Part shown: positions 36,422-44,904 of the stretch, piece by piece
How the letters are laid out: the number at the start of each line of letters is the position of its first letter
Position numbering within the stretch: the stretch's first letter is position 1
NCBI GenBank assembly: GCA_902610255.1
Contig: CACLUX010000001.1
Coordinates: 1 to 64,000, forward strand
Direction of reading: 5' to 3'
DNA from: an uncultured Alphaproteobacteria bacterium
GTDB taxonomy: Bacteria; Pseudomonadota; Alphaproteobacteria; HIMB59
Length of the DNA: 64,000 nucleotides
Position numbers and translations under genes: made by a program
The notes under the pieces: model-generated
Database searches by the model: none
Told to the model about the DNA's origin: nothing
What the model saw: the letters and a program-made list of their open reading frames with translations, nothing else

Positions 36422-36453
36422 GTCTTTTCAATTCCGTTTATCATTAGATTTTT

Positions 36454-36490
36454 AAACAGCAGCTAGTATACTGGCTGCTGTTTTTTTTTA
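36454..36490 (+). terminator. Intrinsic terminator after the UgpB-like gene
   Basis: A strong stem (AAACAGCAGC pairing with GCTGCTGTTT, extended by TAG/CTG with one wobble, loop TATA) followed by a run of nine T. It ends one base before the start codon of the MetE-like gene, so that gene's leader is the terminator itself. Confidence 0.85.
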
Positions 36491-36491
36491 A

Positions 36492-37574
36492 ATGAGCATC
36501 AAAACTACAACCATTGGAGCTTATCCAAAACCTAATTACACACCTATAAGAGATTGGTTTCTCCAAGATAAATCTGACGAAGAAAAAAAACAATCCAAGG
36601 GATTGTTATCAAATTGGGATCCCAAAAGTGAAGACCATAAAGTATATGAAGAGAAAGATGAGGAAAAAGAAAAACTATTCTTAAAAGCTATTGAAGAAGT
36701 AATTCTTGATCAGACAAGTAGCGGAATAGATATCCCCACAGATGGTGAAGTAAGGCGAGAAAACTATATTTTTTATCAATTGAGATTTTTTAATGGGGTA
36801 AGCTTTGAACACTTAACGACTAAATCAGTCAGGAAAGGAGCTTTTGAAGCAACACTCCCAACAATTACAAGTAAAGTTTCAAATAAATCATTACGATTAG
36901 TAGATGATTGGAAATCTGCACAGCAGTTTACTAATAACCCAGTGAAAATAACTATACCTGGTCCTATGACAATAACTGACTCCATTGCTGATGACTATTA
37001 TTATGATCCCAAAAAAATGGGTTATGATCTAGCTTTATGTATTAGTAATGAAGTTAAGGCTCTATCCGAAGCTGGTTGTCAATACATTCAAATTGATGAA
37101 CCAGTGTTCGCCAGAAAACCAGAAGAAACACACGATTATGGTATGGAAAATTTAGAAAGAGCAATGCATGGAATACTAAAAGAAACTCAAAAAGCTTGTC
37201 ATATTTGCTGCGGTTATCCTAACTCGCTTGACTCAGAACACTACAAAAAAGCAGATCTAGATGCATATAATAAAATTGCTGACTTAGTTGAAGACTCTAG
37301 TATAGACGAAGTTTCTTTGGAAGACTCTCACCGACCTTTAGATTTAAAATTATTAGAAAAATTTAAAAAAACCAAAGTTATTATGGGTTTGATTGATGTA
37401 GCTAAAAGTCGTATAGAAAGTGTCGAGGAAATTCAAAAAAGGATCAGAGAAGTTCTTGAGCATATTGATGAGGAAAGATTAATTGCTGCTCCTGATTGTG
37501 GTCTAGGGTTTTTTGATAGAAATCAAGCACAACAAAAAATGCAAATTCTCTCAAAAGCTGTTAAAAATCTCTAA
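36492..37574 (+). CDS. Core-MetE-like zinc methyltransferase (no N-terminal MetE domain)
   Basis: A 360-residue protein equal to the catalytic C-terminal half of cobalamin-independent methionine synthase. It starts KTTTIGAYPKP, the conserved first strand, so the ATG at 36492 is right. The zinc ligands are His and Cys in CHICCGYP (near residue 238), Glu in DEVSLED, and Cys in APDCGLG (near 338). Such stand-alone proteins transfer methyl groups from varied donors to thiols; donor and acceptor are unknown. It has no Shine-Dalgarno because a terminator ends right before it. Its place beside phosphonate genes raises the idea of demethylating a methyl ester or regenerating methionine, neither proven. 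Confidence 0.8.
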   Translation: MSIKTTTIGAYPKPNYTPIRDWFLQDKSDEEKKQSKGLLSNWDPKSEDHKVYEEKDEEKEKLFLKAIEEVILDQTSSGIDIPTDGEVRRENYIFYQLRFFNGVSFEHLTTKSVRKGAFEATLPTITSKVSNKSLRLVDDWKSAQQFTNNPVKITIPGPMTITDSIADDYYYDPKKMGYDLALCISNEVKALSEAGCQYIQIDEPVFARKPEETHDYGMENLERAMHGILKETQKACHICCGYPNSLDSEHYKKADLDAYNKIADLVEDSSIDEVSLEDSHRPLDLKLLEKFKKTKVIMGLIDVAKSRIESVEEIQKRIREVLEHIDEERLIAAPDCGLGFFDRNQAQQKMQILSKAVKNL

Positions 37575-37579
37575 ATCTT

Positions 37580-38692
37580 ATGTGGGAATATTATAATCCG
37601 GTAAATGTTATTTTTGGTTCGGAAAAATTTAGTGAAATTGAACATATAATAAGTAATCGAAAGTACATTCTTGTTACCCATCCTGATGATAACTTTGATA
37701 CGTACAGAGAGTTTTTTAACAATTTATCAAATAAGCCTCTAGAAATCTTTGATGATGTTCAACCAAATCCAGACTATCAAGATTTAATTCCTGTAGGGGA
37801 AAAATTTTCAAAAATAGAAAGTCAAATTGATACAGTTGTTGCTCTTGGAGGCGGCTCTGTCATGGATACGGCCAAATTACTTGCAGCTTTTAAAGGTGAA
37901 AATAAATATTTAAATGATTTTGTAAGAAATAAAAAATCAGCTTACGTTCAAGATCCAAAAAAAATTATAGCTATACCTACTACTTCGGGCACATCGAGTG
38001 AACTTACGTGTTGGGCTACAGTCTGGGATAAAGAATATAAAAGTAAATTTTCATTAGCAGATAAATCTTTATATCCTGAAATATCAGTTATTGACCCTAA
38101 GTTAATGATCAACAAGCCAAAAAATCTGACTATTTCTACTGGTCTTGATGCATTGTCCCACTCCTTAGAAAGCATTTGGAATGTAAACTCAAATCCGATT
38201 TCAACATTTCATGGAATTGCAGGTGCTCAAACCGTGATCGATACACTTCCAAAACTTGTAAATGATTTAAATAACATAGAGTTGAGAACTTTAATGGCTA
38301 AAGCTTGTGTTCATGCAGGTCTAGCTTTTTCAAATACTAAAACTGCAATAGCACATAATATTTCATACCCGATAACAATTAATTTTAATGTTCCACATGG
38401 AATAGCTTGTTCTTTTACTTTGCCGACAATAATGAGGAGTCTGATTGGCCAAGATGAAAAAACAGAAAAATCCCTAGAAAAAATTTATAATGTCGATCTC
38501 ATTGAGAGTTCAAAAAGACTATCTGAGACATTGAGAATTCTTGAAGCACCATTAAATTTAAATGAAATTGGAATACCAAAAATTGAATGGGATAAATATG
38601 TTGAGGATGCTTTTCAAGGTGAGAGGGGAAAAAATTTCATTGGAAATAAAATCTCATTTGATAAAGCGTGTTCTGAGATGAATTTCTTCTAA
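37580..38692 (+). CDS. Iron-containing alcohol dehydrogenase, phosphonate-associated type
   Basis: A 370-residue group III alcohol dehydrogenase. MWEYYNPVNVIFGS opens it, as in the family annotated as phosphonate metabolism-associated Fe-ADH or phosphonoacetaldehyde reductase. GGGSVMDTAK binds NAD(P), and the metal ligands are a conserved Asp near 188 (STGLDALSHS) with His in the same motif and in NVPHGIA near 268. It interconverts phosphonoacetaldehyde and 2-hydroxyethylphosphonate. Together with phnY and phnA this gives a complete oxidation route to acetate and phosphate. It starts five bases after the MetE-like gene and its end overlaps the convergent trxA stop. Confidence 0.83.
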   Translation: MWEYYNPVNVIFGSEKFSEIEHIISNRKYILVTHPDDNFDTYREFFNNLSNKPLEIFDDVQPNPDYQDLIPVGEKFSKIESQIDTVVALGGGSVMDTAKLLAAFKGENKYLNDFVRNKKSAYVQDPKKIIAIPTTSGTSSELTCWATVWDKEYKSKFSLADKSLYPEISVIDPKLMINKPKNLTISTGLDALSHSLESIWNVNSNPISTFHGIAGAQTVIDTLPKLVNDLNNIELRTLMAKACVHAGLAFSNTKTAIAHNISYPITINFNVPHGIACSFTLPTIMRSLIGQDEKTEKSLEKIYNVDLIESSKRLSETLRILEAPLNLNEIGIPKIEWDKYVEDAFQGERGKNFIGNKISFDKACSEMNFF

Positions 38693-39015
38693 AGTTTACT
38701 GTTAATCCAACTTCTTAAGTCCGCTTCTGAGCCTAAGCCAATCTTTGCATCAGCCATTGATCCATCTTTAAAGAGTATCATTGTGGGTATACTCCTAATA
38801 CTAAAGTTTGCTGGTGCTTGAGGATTTTCATCTATATTAATTTTTTTTATAGATATCTTATCGCCCATTTCAGAAGCTAAATTATCCAAAATAGGAGCAA
38901 TAGCCTTACATGGACCACACCACTCAGCCCAAAAATCAACCAAAACAGGCTTATCTTTTGATCCTTCAAGAACTTTTTGATTAAATTCATCGTCATTTAT
39001 TTGTTCAACTGTCAT
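38689..39015 (-). CDS. trxA: Thioredoxin
   Basis: A 108-residue thioredoxin with the active-site WCGPCK (C33 and C36), the VDFWAEW strand before it and the cis-proline segment RSIPTMILF near residue 75. It is a general disulfide reductant, for example for ribonucleotide reductase. It ends in a four-base convergent overlap with the Fe-ADH gene and follows murU on the minus strand with a 19-base gap. Confidence 0.95.
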   Translation of the reverse strand: MTVEQINDDEFNQKVLEGSKDKPVLVDFWAEWCGPCKAIAPILDNLASEMGDKISIKKINIDENPQAPANFSIRSIPTMILFKDGSMADAKIGLGSEADLRSWINSKL

Positions 39016-39034
39016 ATAATTAATATGGTTATTA

Positions 39035-39676
39035 TTATTTGTATTTCAAATACTCATCCTTAGTCCCAACATGAGCATTGATTTTAGTAGTCTCATATCC
39101 ATAGATTTTTTCATTTAACGAACAATCTTTCCAAAAGTCTTGAATGTTAAAAATTTCAGGGTAAGGATGCAAAGAGTTTTTTCTAATAATATGACAACCT
39201 TGAAATGAAGTATTGCATATTTTTGATGGAAAGTTAATAAGCCCTTCATTGTTTACTTCAAGATCAAAATTATTATTTTTAGAATTTATAAGAAGGACAC
39301 TATCAAAACTTTTATTTTCATCAAAAAATTTAATTGATTTTTCTAATTCATTTTCAAAGGACTGGTCCCATAAATTATCTGTATTTAGAATTACTGTATC
39401 GTTTGTTTGTATGTTTTTTATACCACCTCCTGTTCCTAAGATAGTTTCTTCATAAGAAATTGTAATATCAGGGTAATTTTCAAAGATAAATCTTTCTAAC
39501 ATATTATGTTTATAGTGGGTATTGATATAAATTTTATCAAATGACATGTTTTTAATGAGATCGATTGCATAGCTAATAAGTGTTTTATTTTTTATTTTTA
39601 ATAAGGGTTTAGGGATATCTTTGGTTAAGTTATCCATTCGCATTCCATAACCTGCAGCTAATATTAGAGCGTCCAT
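39035..39676 (-). CDS. murU: Nucleotidyltransferase, MurU-like (MurNAc-1-phosphate uridylyltransferase)
   Basis: A 213-residue sugar nucleotidyltransferase. LILAAGYGMRM and the following IPKPLL are the nucleotide-binding motif; ILGTGGGIKN and NTDN are the substrate and metal motifs. With an AmgK-like kinase directly upstream it matches the peptidoglycan recycling pair that turns MurNAc into UDP-MurNAc and bypasses MurA. It begins immediately after the kinase stop. Mannose-1-phosphate guanylyltransferase is the fold-level alternative. Confidence 0.82.
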   Translation of the reverse strand: MDALILAAGYGMRMDNLTKDIPKPLLKIKNKTLISYAIDLIKNMSFDKIYINTHYKHNMLERFIFENYPDITISYEETILGTGGGIKNIQTNDTVILNTDNLWDQSFENELEKSIKFFDENKSFDSVLLINSKNNNFDLEVNNEGLINFPSKICNTSFQGCHIIRKNSLHPYPEIFNIQDFWKDCSLNEKIYGYETTKINAHVGTKDEYLKYK

Positions 39677-40645
39677 TTAACTTGTTTTGTTATATATCTC
39701 CATAAATATTTCTCTTAAATCCCAAAGTCTTAAATATTCGACATGTTTAAATATTTGAGCCCATGTATTTTTTCTAAAGACTTTAAGATATTTTGGTTTT
39801 CCAGCATTATATAATTGCACCCAATTACCAAGAATTCTCAGATTACGTAAAAGACTAATCATATGAATGTCTGACCTAAGCTGCTTGAGATTAAGTTTCA
39901 TTCTTCTTGCATAAAGCTTCAATAATTTATCTTCGACTTTGGTAGAATAAGATCTCCTAGCATCAAAAATCAATGAAGAAATATCTAATAATGGATGGTT
40001 GTAGTGAGTATCTTGATGATCAATAACATAAACTTTTTGATTGTAATAAATTAAATTATCTAAAAAAAAATCACCGTGAGTTAAAGTTGGTTTAAATTTT
40101 CTATATTTTTCAGTACTTTTTTTCAGAGATACTTTCACAAGTTTATTGAGATAAAAACCAATTTGGATCTTGTGATCATAGTGGTCAATAAAAGTCTCAA
40201 TACCGTTCAATGCATCCTTTAGTAAATTATTTTGTGATTTTACTTGAACGCCTGAAAACTTTTTCTTGGGTTTTTGAAGATTTGTAAGAGCTCTCACAGC
40301 CAATGGAAGTATTTTTTTAATTTGTGGTTTTTGGAAATATTTTGATGCATTTGCAATAGGGAAATAATCCATGATTACAAACTTATATAAATTACTTTGG
40401 TCAATTATTTTTGGTGTATTAACATTTTGAGAGATTAAAATATCAGTTGCTTTAATATATTTTTGATAATCGCTAGGTTTATTTAAAAAAGAGAGGACAA
40501 GTAATGATTGATTTGCTGTTTTACATAATTTGAAAATTTTTTCTGATGCATCAGACTTGAAATTTAAAAAGCCCCCTATTTTAAAATTTTTATTTTGAAG
40601 GTGGTTTTTTATTTTGATTAGATTTATTTTATTTTGTGAAGCCAT
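39677..40645 (-). CDS. amgK: Phosphotransferase, AmgK-like (cell-wall sugar kinase)
   Basis: A 322-residue aminoglycoside-phosphotransferase-fold kinase. The catalytic loop is LTHGDFFLDNLI (near residue 195) and the metal motif VIDHQD (near 213). The protein is Lys-rich. In alphaproteobacteria the order tsaE, amgK, murU is common; AmgK phosphorylates MurNAc and GlcNAc at the anomeric carbon. It overlaps tsaE by 22 bases, so it is translated together with it. Confidence 0.78.
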   Translation of the reverse strand: MASQNKINLIKIKNHLQNKNFKIGGFLNFKSDASEKIFKLCKTANQSLLVLSFLNKPSDYQKYIKATDILISQNVNTPKIIDQSNLYKFVIMDYFPIANASKYFQKPQIKKILPLAVRALTNLQKPKKKFSGVQVKSQNNLLKDALNGIETFIDHYDHKIQIGFYLNKLVKVSLKKSTEKYRKFKPTLTHGDFFLDNLIYYNQKVYVIDHQDTHYNHPLLDISSLIFDARRSYSTKVEDKLLKLYARRMKLNLKQLRSDIHMISLLRNLRILGNWVQLYNAGKPKYLKVFRKNTWAQIFKHVEYLRLWDLREIFMEIYNKTS

Positions 40646-41073
40646 TTTTTATTACTTGATTTTATCTCTATATTTCTTTTCTCACCAGTAACCGAAATAT
40701 TAATAGATAAAGCCATATGATTATATCTTTTAATAAGATTTTCTAATGGCCACTCAATAAGAACACAATTATCATTAAAATACTCATCCAAATCTAGTTT
40801 GTTATTTTGAACTTGATAAAAATCAAAGTGAATAATATTAAACTTATTAAAATTGTAAATATGTTCTCTTTGATACGTGGGGCTCCCTTGGAAGGAAAAA
40901 GTTTTTTTTTCTGACTTGCTAATTTCACTTAAGATATATCTGATTAGAGTTGTCTTACCAGAACCGGCCTCTCCCTCAAAAAAAATAATCTGGTTTTTAG
41001 AAATAGACCTAGATATTTTTCTAGCTAAAGGTTTTAACTCAATTTCATTTGAGACTGCAAATCTCAAACTCAA
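40624..41073 (-). CDS. tsaE: tRNA threonylcarbamoyladenosine biosynthesis ATPase TsaE
   Basis: A 149-residue P-loop protein. Walker A is EGEAGSGKTT (residues 34-43), then TFSFQGSPTYQREHIYNF and IIHFDFYQV, ending with ENLIKRY, the ordered TsaE motifs (usual SPTY and HxDxYR). It drives the t6A modification of tRNAs reading ANN codons. It starts with TTG at 41071-41073, directly after the metK stop, and no ATG is available at the right place. Confidence 0.88.
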   Translation of the reverse strand: MSLRFAVSNEIELKPLARKISRSISKNQIIFFEGEAGSGKTTLIRYILSEISKSEKKTFSFQGSPTYQREHIYNFNKFNIIHFDFYQVQNNKLDLDEYFNDNCVLIEWPLENLIKRYNHMALSINISVTGEKRNIEIKSSNKKWLHKIK

Positions 41074-42246
41074 TTAAGCTAGCGATTTGAAATCGGACAC
41101 TAAATCTAGAGCTTCCCATGAAAAAGCTCCTGAAGAGCTGTCATGTGTTCTACCAAAGTGACCGTAAGCTGCTGTTTGTTCGTAAATTGGCTTGTTTAAC
41201 TGTAATTTCTCTCTGATTCCTCTTGGAGAAAGATTCATAATGTCAGGTATCGCAGACTCAATTTTTGCTTCATCTATTTTATTAGTGCCTTGAGTATTCA
41301 CATATATTGACAACGGTTTGGCTACACCGATTGCATAAGACAACTGGATAGTACACTGATCACATAAACCGGCAGCAACAATATTTTTTGCTAAGTATCG
41401 TGAGGCATAAGCGGCAGAGCGGTCGACTTTTGTAGGATCTTTTCCAGAGAAAGCCCCTCCACCGTGAGGTGCTGCACCACCATAGGTGTCGACAATAATT
41501 TTTCTTCCTGTTAATCCCGTATCACCATCTGGTCCTCCAATTACAAAATTACCTGTTGGATTTACGTAGTATTCTTTATCATCTAAATTTTTTAATAACT
41601 CTTCAGGGATAGATTCTTTTAATGCTGGATTTACTATTTCTTTAACATCAGCAGGAGATAATCCATCAGCATGTTGTGTTGATATCACAACAGATGTAAC
41701 TGCACTTGGTTTACCATCAACGTATTTAAGAGTTACTTGGCTTTTTGAGTCAGGCTCTAATCCTTTTAAGCTACCGTCTTTTCTACCCTTAGCCATTATC
41801 TCTAAGATTTTATGAGAATAAAAAATTGGTGCCGGCATCAGTTCAGGTGTTTCCGTACAAGCGTATCCAAACATAATTCCTTGGTCACCTGCCCCCTCGT
41901 CTTTGTCAGATGATGAGTCTACACCCATTGCAATATCTGCAGATTGTCCGTGAAGTAAATATTGGATATCTGCGGTTTGCCAATGAAAACCATCTTGCTC
42001 ATAGCCGATGTCTTTTATGCACTCCCTTACTTTTGAAATAATTTCATCTTTGTCTTCTTGGACTGGTCCTCTTACTTCACCAGATAAAACAACTTTGTTG
42101 GTTGTTGTTAATGTTTCGCAAGCGACTCTAGCAAATGGGTCTTTGGAGATAAAATGATCGACAACTGCATCAGAAATCCTATCAGAAACTTTATCTGGGT
42201 GTCCCTCAGACACTGACTCAGATGTAAAAATATAATTTTTTCTCAT
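41074..42246 (-). CDS. metK: S-adenosylmethionine synthase
   Basis: A 390-residue MAT. It has [16 protein letters not shown] at the N-terminus, [30 protein letters not shown] and [19 protein letters not shown], all family signatures with the ATP, Mg and K site residues. It makes SAM from methionine and ATP. The ATG at 42244-42246 lies one base after the ahcY stop. A TTG-type longer start inside ahcY is rejected because [10 protein letters not shown] is the normal N-terminus. It forms an activated-methyl-cycle operon with ahcY and the adenosine-kinase-like gene. Confidence 0.96.
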   Translation of the reverse strand: MRKNYIFTSESVSEGHPDKVSDRISDAVVDHFISKDPFARVACETLTTTNKVVLSGEVRGPVQEDKDEIISKVRECIKDIGYEQDGFHWQTADIQYLLHGQSADIAMGVDSSSDKDEGAGDQGIMFGYACTETPELMPAPIFYSHKILEIMAKGRKDGSLKGLEPDSKSQVTLKYVDGKPSAVTSVVISTQHADGLSPADVKEIVNPALKESIPEELLKNLDDKEYYVNPTGNFVIGGPDGDTGLTGRKIIVDTYGGAAPHGGGAFSGKDPTKVDRSAAYASRYLAKNIVAAGLCDQCTIQLSYAIGVAKPLSIYVNTQGTNKIDEAKIESAIPDIMNLSPRGIREKLQLNKPIYEQTAAYGHFGRTHDSSSGAFSWEALDLVSDFKSLA

Positions 42247-42247
42247 T

Positions 42248-43528
42248 TTAGTACCTATATGTATCTTTCTTAAATGGACCTTGTTGCTCAACTCCTAAAT
42301 AATCGCTTTGTTCCTTGGACATTTCAGTCAATTTAGCACCAACTTTTTGTAAATGAAACATTGCAACCATTTCATCTAGTTTTTTAGGAAGGACATAGAC
42401 TTTATTTTCATAGTTTTTGTAATTCTCCCAGATTTCGATTTGAGCTAAAACCTGATTTGAGAATGACGCACTCATCACAAAACTAGGATGGCCAGTGGCA
42501 TTACCTAGGTTCACTAACCTTCCCTTTGAAAGAATTATTAGCTTCTTACCATCCGGAAATGTTACTTGGTCAACTTGAGGTTTTATCTCTTCCCATTTAT
42601 AGTTTTGCAAATCATCTATTTGAATTTCATTATCAAAGTGTCCGATATTACAGACAATTGCTCGGTCTTTCATTTCTCTCATATGGTCTTGGGTAATGAT
42701 ATCTTTGTTGCCTGTTGCAGTTACAAATATATCAGCATACTTACATGCATCATCCATAGTGACAACCTCATAGCCTTCCATTGCTGCTTGAAGTGCACAA
42801 ATAGGATCAACTTCTGTTACTTGAACTCTAGCCCCGGCCCCTCTTAATGAAGCTGCGCTACCTTTTCCAACATCTCCAAACCCAGCAACAACTGCAACTT
42901 TACCAGCCATCATTACATCAGTTCCTCTTCGAATACCGTCTACTAAACTCTCCTTACAACCATATAAATTATCAAATTTACTTTTTGTTACCGAGTCATT
43001 CACATTTATAGCTGGAACTTGAAGAGTTCCTTTAGATGCCATTTGCTCTAAACGAAGAACGCCTGTGGTAGTTTCTTCAGATAGTCCTCTAACATTTTTT
43101 AATAGCTCAGGGTACTTCTCGTGCATTCGAAGTGTTAAGTCTCCGCCATCGTCTAGTATCATATTAGGCTCCCACCCATCTGCCTCAATTGTTTGATCAA
43201 TACACCACCAAAATTCCTCTTCATTCATACCCTTCCAGGCAAAAACAGGTGTACCGCTTTGGGCAATCGCAGCAGCTGCATGATCTTGAGTAGAGTAAAT
43301 GTTACAAGAACTCCATCTACATTTGGCGCCAAGTGCTACAAGTGTTTCAATTAAAACAGCAGTTTGGATGGTCATGTGAAGGCAACCCATAATATTGGCT
43401 CCAGCCAACGGTTTTGAATCTCCATATTGTTCACGAATAGCCATTAATCCTGGCATTTCAGTTTCTGCTATTTCAATTTCTTGTCTCCCGAATTCATGTT
43501 GGGAAATATCTTTTACTTTGTAATCCAC
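42248..43528 (-). CDS. ahcY: Adenosylhomocysteinase
   Basis: A 426-residue SAH hydrolase. [18 protein letters not shown], the NAD motif [12 protein letters not shown] (near residue 215) and GHFDNEIQ are visible, and the C-terminal KKDTYRY completes the cofactor site of the neighbouring subunit. It lacks the roughly 40-residue insert found in many bacterial forms. It breaks SAH into adenosine and homocysteine. The start is GTG 43526-43528 with a strong AAGGAGGG in front. No SAH or SAM riboswitch is seen in the 55-base gap upstream. Confidence 0.95.
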   Translation of the reverse strand: MDYKVKDISQHEFGRQEIEIAETEMPGLMAIREQYGDSKPLAGANIMGCLHMTIQTAVLIETLVALGAKCRWSSCNIYSTQDHAAAAIAQSGTPVFAWKGMNEEEFWWCIDQTIEADGWEPNMILDDGGDLTLRMHEKYPELLKNVRGLSEETTTGVLRLEQMASKGTLQVPAINVNDSVTKSKFDNLYGCKESLVDGIRRGTDVMMAGKVAVVAGFGDVGKGSAASLRGAGARVQVTEVDPICALQAAMEGYEVVTMDDACKYADIFVTATGNKDIITQDHMREMKDRAIVCNIGHFDNEIQIDDLQNYKWEEIKPQVDQVTFPDGKKLIILSKGRLVNLGNATGHPSFVMSASFSNQVLAQIEIWENYKNYENKVYVLPKKLDEMVAMFHLQKVGAKLTEMSKEQSDYLGVEQQGPFKKDTYRY

Positions 43529-43583
43529 TTAACCCTCCTTTTAGATAGACTATTTAAAATAAAATATGATTTATTCTTCATTA

Positions 43584-44537
43584 TCAAGCTCTTTTTATCC
43601 TTGGTCCCAGCTGCTGAATAACTTCTTCAGCCTTTCTATTACCATTTTTAAGCGCTTCATCGACAGGTTTTCCAGATAAGTAAAAATCTAAAAATCCTGC
43701 AGCAAAATTATCTCCAGCGCCTGTTGTGTCCAAAACATTTTCTATTTTTTGAGCAGATTGATGTTTTACATCGTCTTCAAAAAAATAATATGCACCCTCA
43801 GCACCAGAGGTCATAACAATTTTTTTTCCAAAATTTTTAAAAAAAGAACTCACATCTGCCATTGAATCAGATTGTGTAAACATCTTTGCTTCATCAAAAT
43901 TACAAAAAACTAAATCTACATTATCAGTTATAAAATTTTTTAATTCATCTCTGTGTCGATCAACACAAAAAGGGTCTGACAATGAAAGAGATATTTCTAT
44001 GTTTTTTGATTTTGCAATATCTGAAAATTTTTTGAGTGTTTTTTTTGTTAGTTCATGATCCCAAAGATATGACTCCATGTACACATGATCAATTGAATTG
44101 AGTATATCCTCATTAACTTCGTCTGGATTTAATTGTGAACCTATTCCTATGTGTGTAGCCATTGTTCTTTCACCATCGGGTGAAACTAAAATATTACAGC
44201 AGCCAGTTGGAAGATCTGTTTTATTGGAGACACCTTTAAACGAGATATTTTCTTTTTGTAAATCTTGAACAAAAGCATTTCCATACTCATCATCATTGAC
44301 CTTGCCGTAAAAACTTGCCTCATGAGAGCCAAAGTTTAATTCATGGATAGTATTACATACTGACCCACCCGAAGTAATTAATGGATTATCGAAATTTGAC
44401 CTAATTTCCTTAATTTGAGACTCCTCAATCAATGTCATAGAGCCTTTAGTTAATTTCAGATTATTGATGACACTGTCCTCTACCTGGCATATGACATCAA
44501 CCAAAGCAGTCCCTACCCCTAGAATTTTTTTCACCAC
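43584..44537 (-). CDS. PfkB-family kinase, adenosine-kinase-like
   Basis: About 317 residues of a ribokinase-fold sugar kinase. GVGTALVDVICQVED opens the domain, GGSVCNT and the final DTTGAGDNFAAGFL (catalytic Asp near residue 275) are the two PfkB signatures. Next to ahcY and metK it probably removes adenosine produced by SAH hydrolysis. No ATG fits; GTG at 44535-44537 or 44532-44534 is likely, while an open frame reaches back to a TTG at 44630 with no family resemblance. The start is therefore uncertain. Confidence 0.82.
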   Translation of the reverse strand: MVKKILGVGTALVDVICQVEDSVINNLKLTKGSMTLIEESQIKEIRSNFDNPLITSGGSVCNTIHELNFGSHEASFYGKVNDDEYGNAFVQDLQKENISFKGVSNKTDLPTGCCNILVSPDGERTMATHIGIGSQLNPDEVNEDILNSIDHVYMESYLWDHELTKKTLKKFSDIAKSKNIEISLSLSDPFCVDRHRDELKNFITDNVDLVFCNFDEAKMFTQSDSMADVSSFFKNFGKKIVMTSGAEGAYYFFEDDVKHQSAQKIENVLDTTGAGDNFAAGFLDFYLSGKPVDEALKNGNRKAEEVIQQLGPRIKRA

Positions 44538-44809
44538 ATGAAAGTAAGGGATTTTAAACAGAGATCTATTAAAAAATCCTGAATTTCTTATGAAAGTTGA
44601 ACATAAATGTGAATTGTTTTTGATGTGCAAAATGCGAATCAGGTCAGAATTAGGGCTATTAAAAATGGACCTAAATAATATTTTTTAAGAGATATTCGTA
44701 GTTTTGGAAAATTTGATAAAAACCTGTGAATATTTTCAAATTACTTGTTAATTGAATCTTTAATTTCCAATTGAATTTATTGGCTTTTCAGAATTTAATA
44801 CAAAATAAA

Positions 44810-44839
44810 TTGACTAAGATTGTCTATAGATTGTATAGT
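44810..44839 (+). promoter_or_regulatory. Likely nrdA promoter
   Basis: TTGACT (44810-44815), 18-base spacer and TATAGT (44834-44839), one mismatch from consensus at each hexamer. Transcription would start near 44846, about 59 bases before the nrdA start. The -10 side is covered by the first NrdR-like box. Confidence 0.5.
44821..44836. promoter_or_regulatory. NrdR-type box 1 (weaker)
   Basis: TGTCTATAGATTGTAT matches 9 of 16 positions of the NrdR box ACACTATATCTAGTGT, including the CTATA core. It lies over the promoter spacer and -10 region and 32 bases (three helical turns) from the stronger box, the normal pair spacing. Confidence 0.45.
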
Positions 44840-44852
44840 CACTAGGCAATAA

Positions 44853-44868
44853 ACACTACATCTAGTGA
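44853..44868. promoter_or_regulatory. NrdR-type box 2 (strong)
   Basis: ACACTACATCTAGTGA differs from the NrdR consensus ACACTATATCTAGTGT at only two positions. It lies just downstream of the predicted transcription start of nrdA, a position where the (d)ATP-sensing repressor NrdR would block the polymerase. Confidence 0.7.
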
Positions 44869-44904
44869 TTATTCAAAAAAGTACACTTAAACTTGGTAGG
44901 AAGA

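Larger units (their letters stand above)
44538..44904. other. Divergent intergenic region carrying the nrdAB control region
   Basis: About 367 bases between the kinase and nrdA. The right third holds a promoter and two NrdR-type boxes (listed separately). The left part is AT-rich with no tRNA, no clear small gene and no strong hairpin; the promoter of the kinase-ahcY-metK operon must lie here. Confidence 0.6.

Noticed and set aside
43529-43583. SAH or SAM riboswitch before ahcY/metK
   Set aside because: Only 55 bases separate ahcY from the upstream kinase and no conserved stem set or pseudoknot could be recognised.
44538-44630. N-terminal extension of the adenosine-kinase-like protein from TTG 44630
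   Set aside because: The added residues do not match the PfkB family, whose first strand begins at the GTG near 44535.
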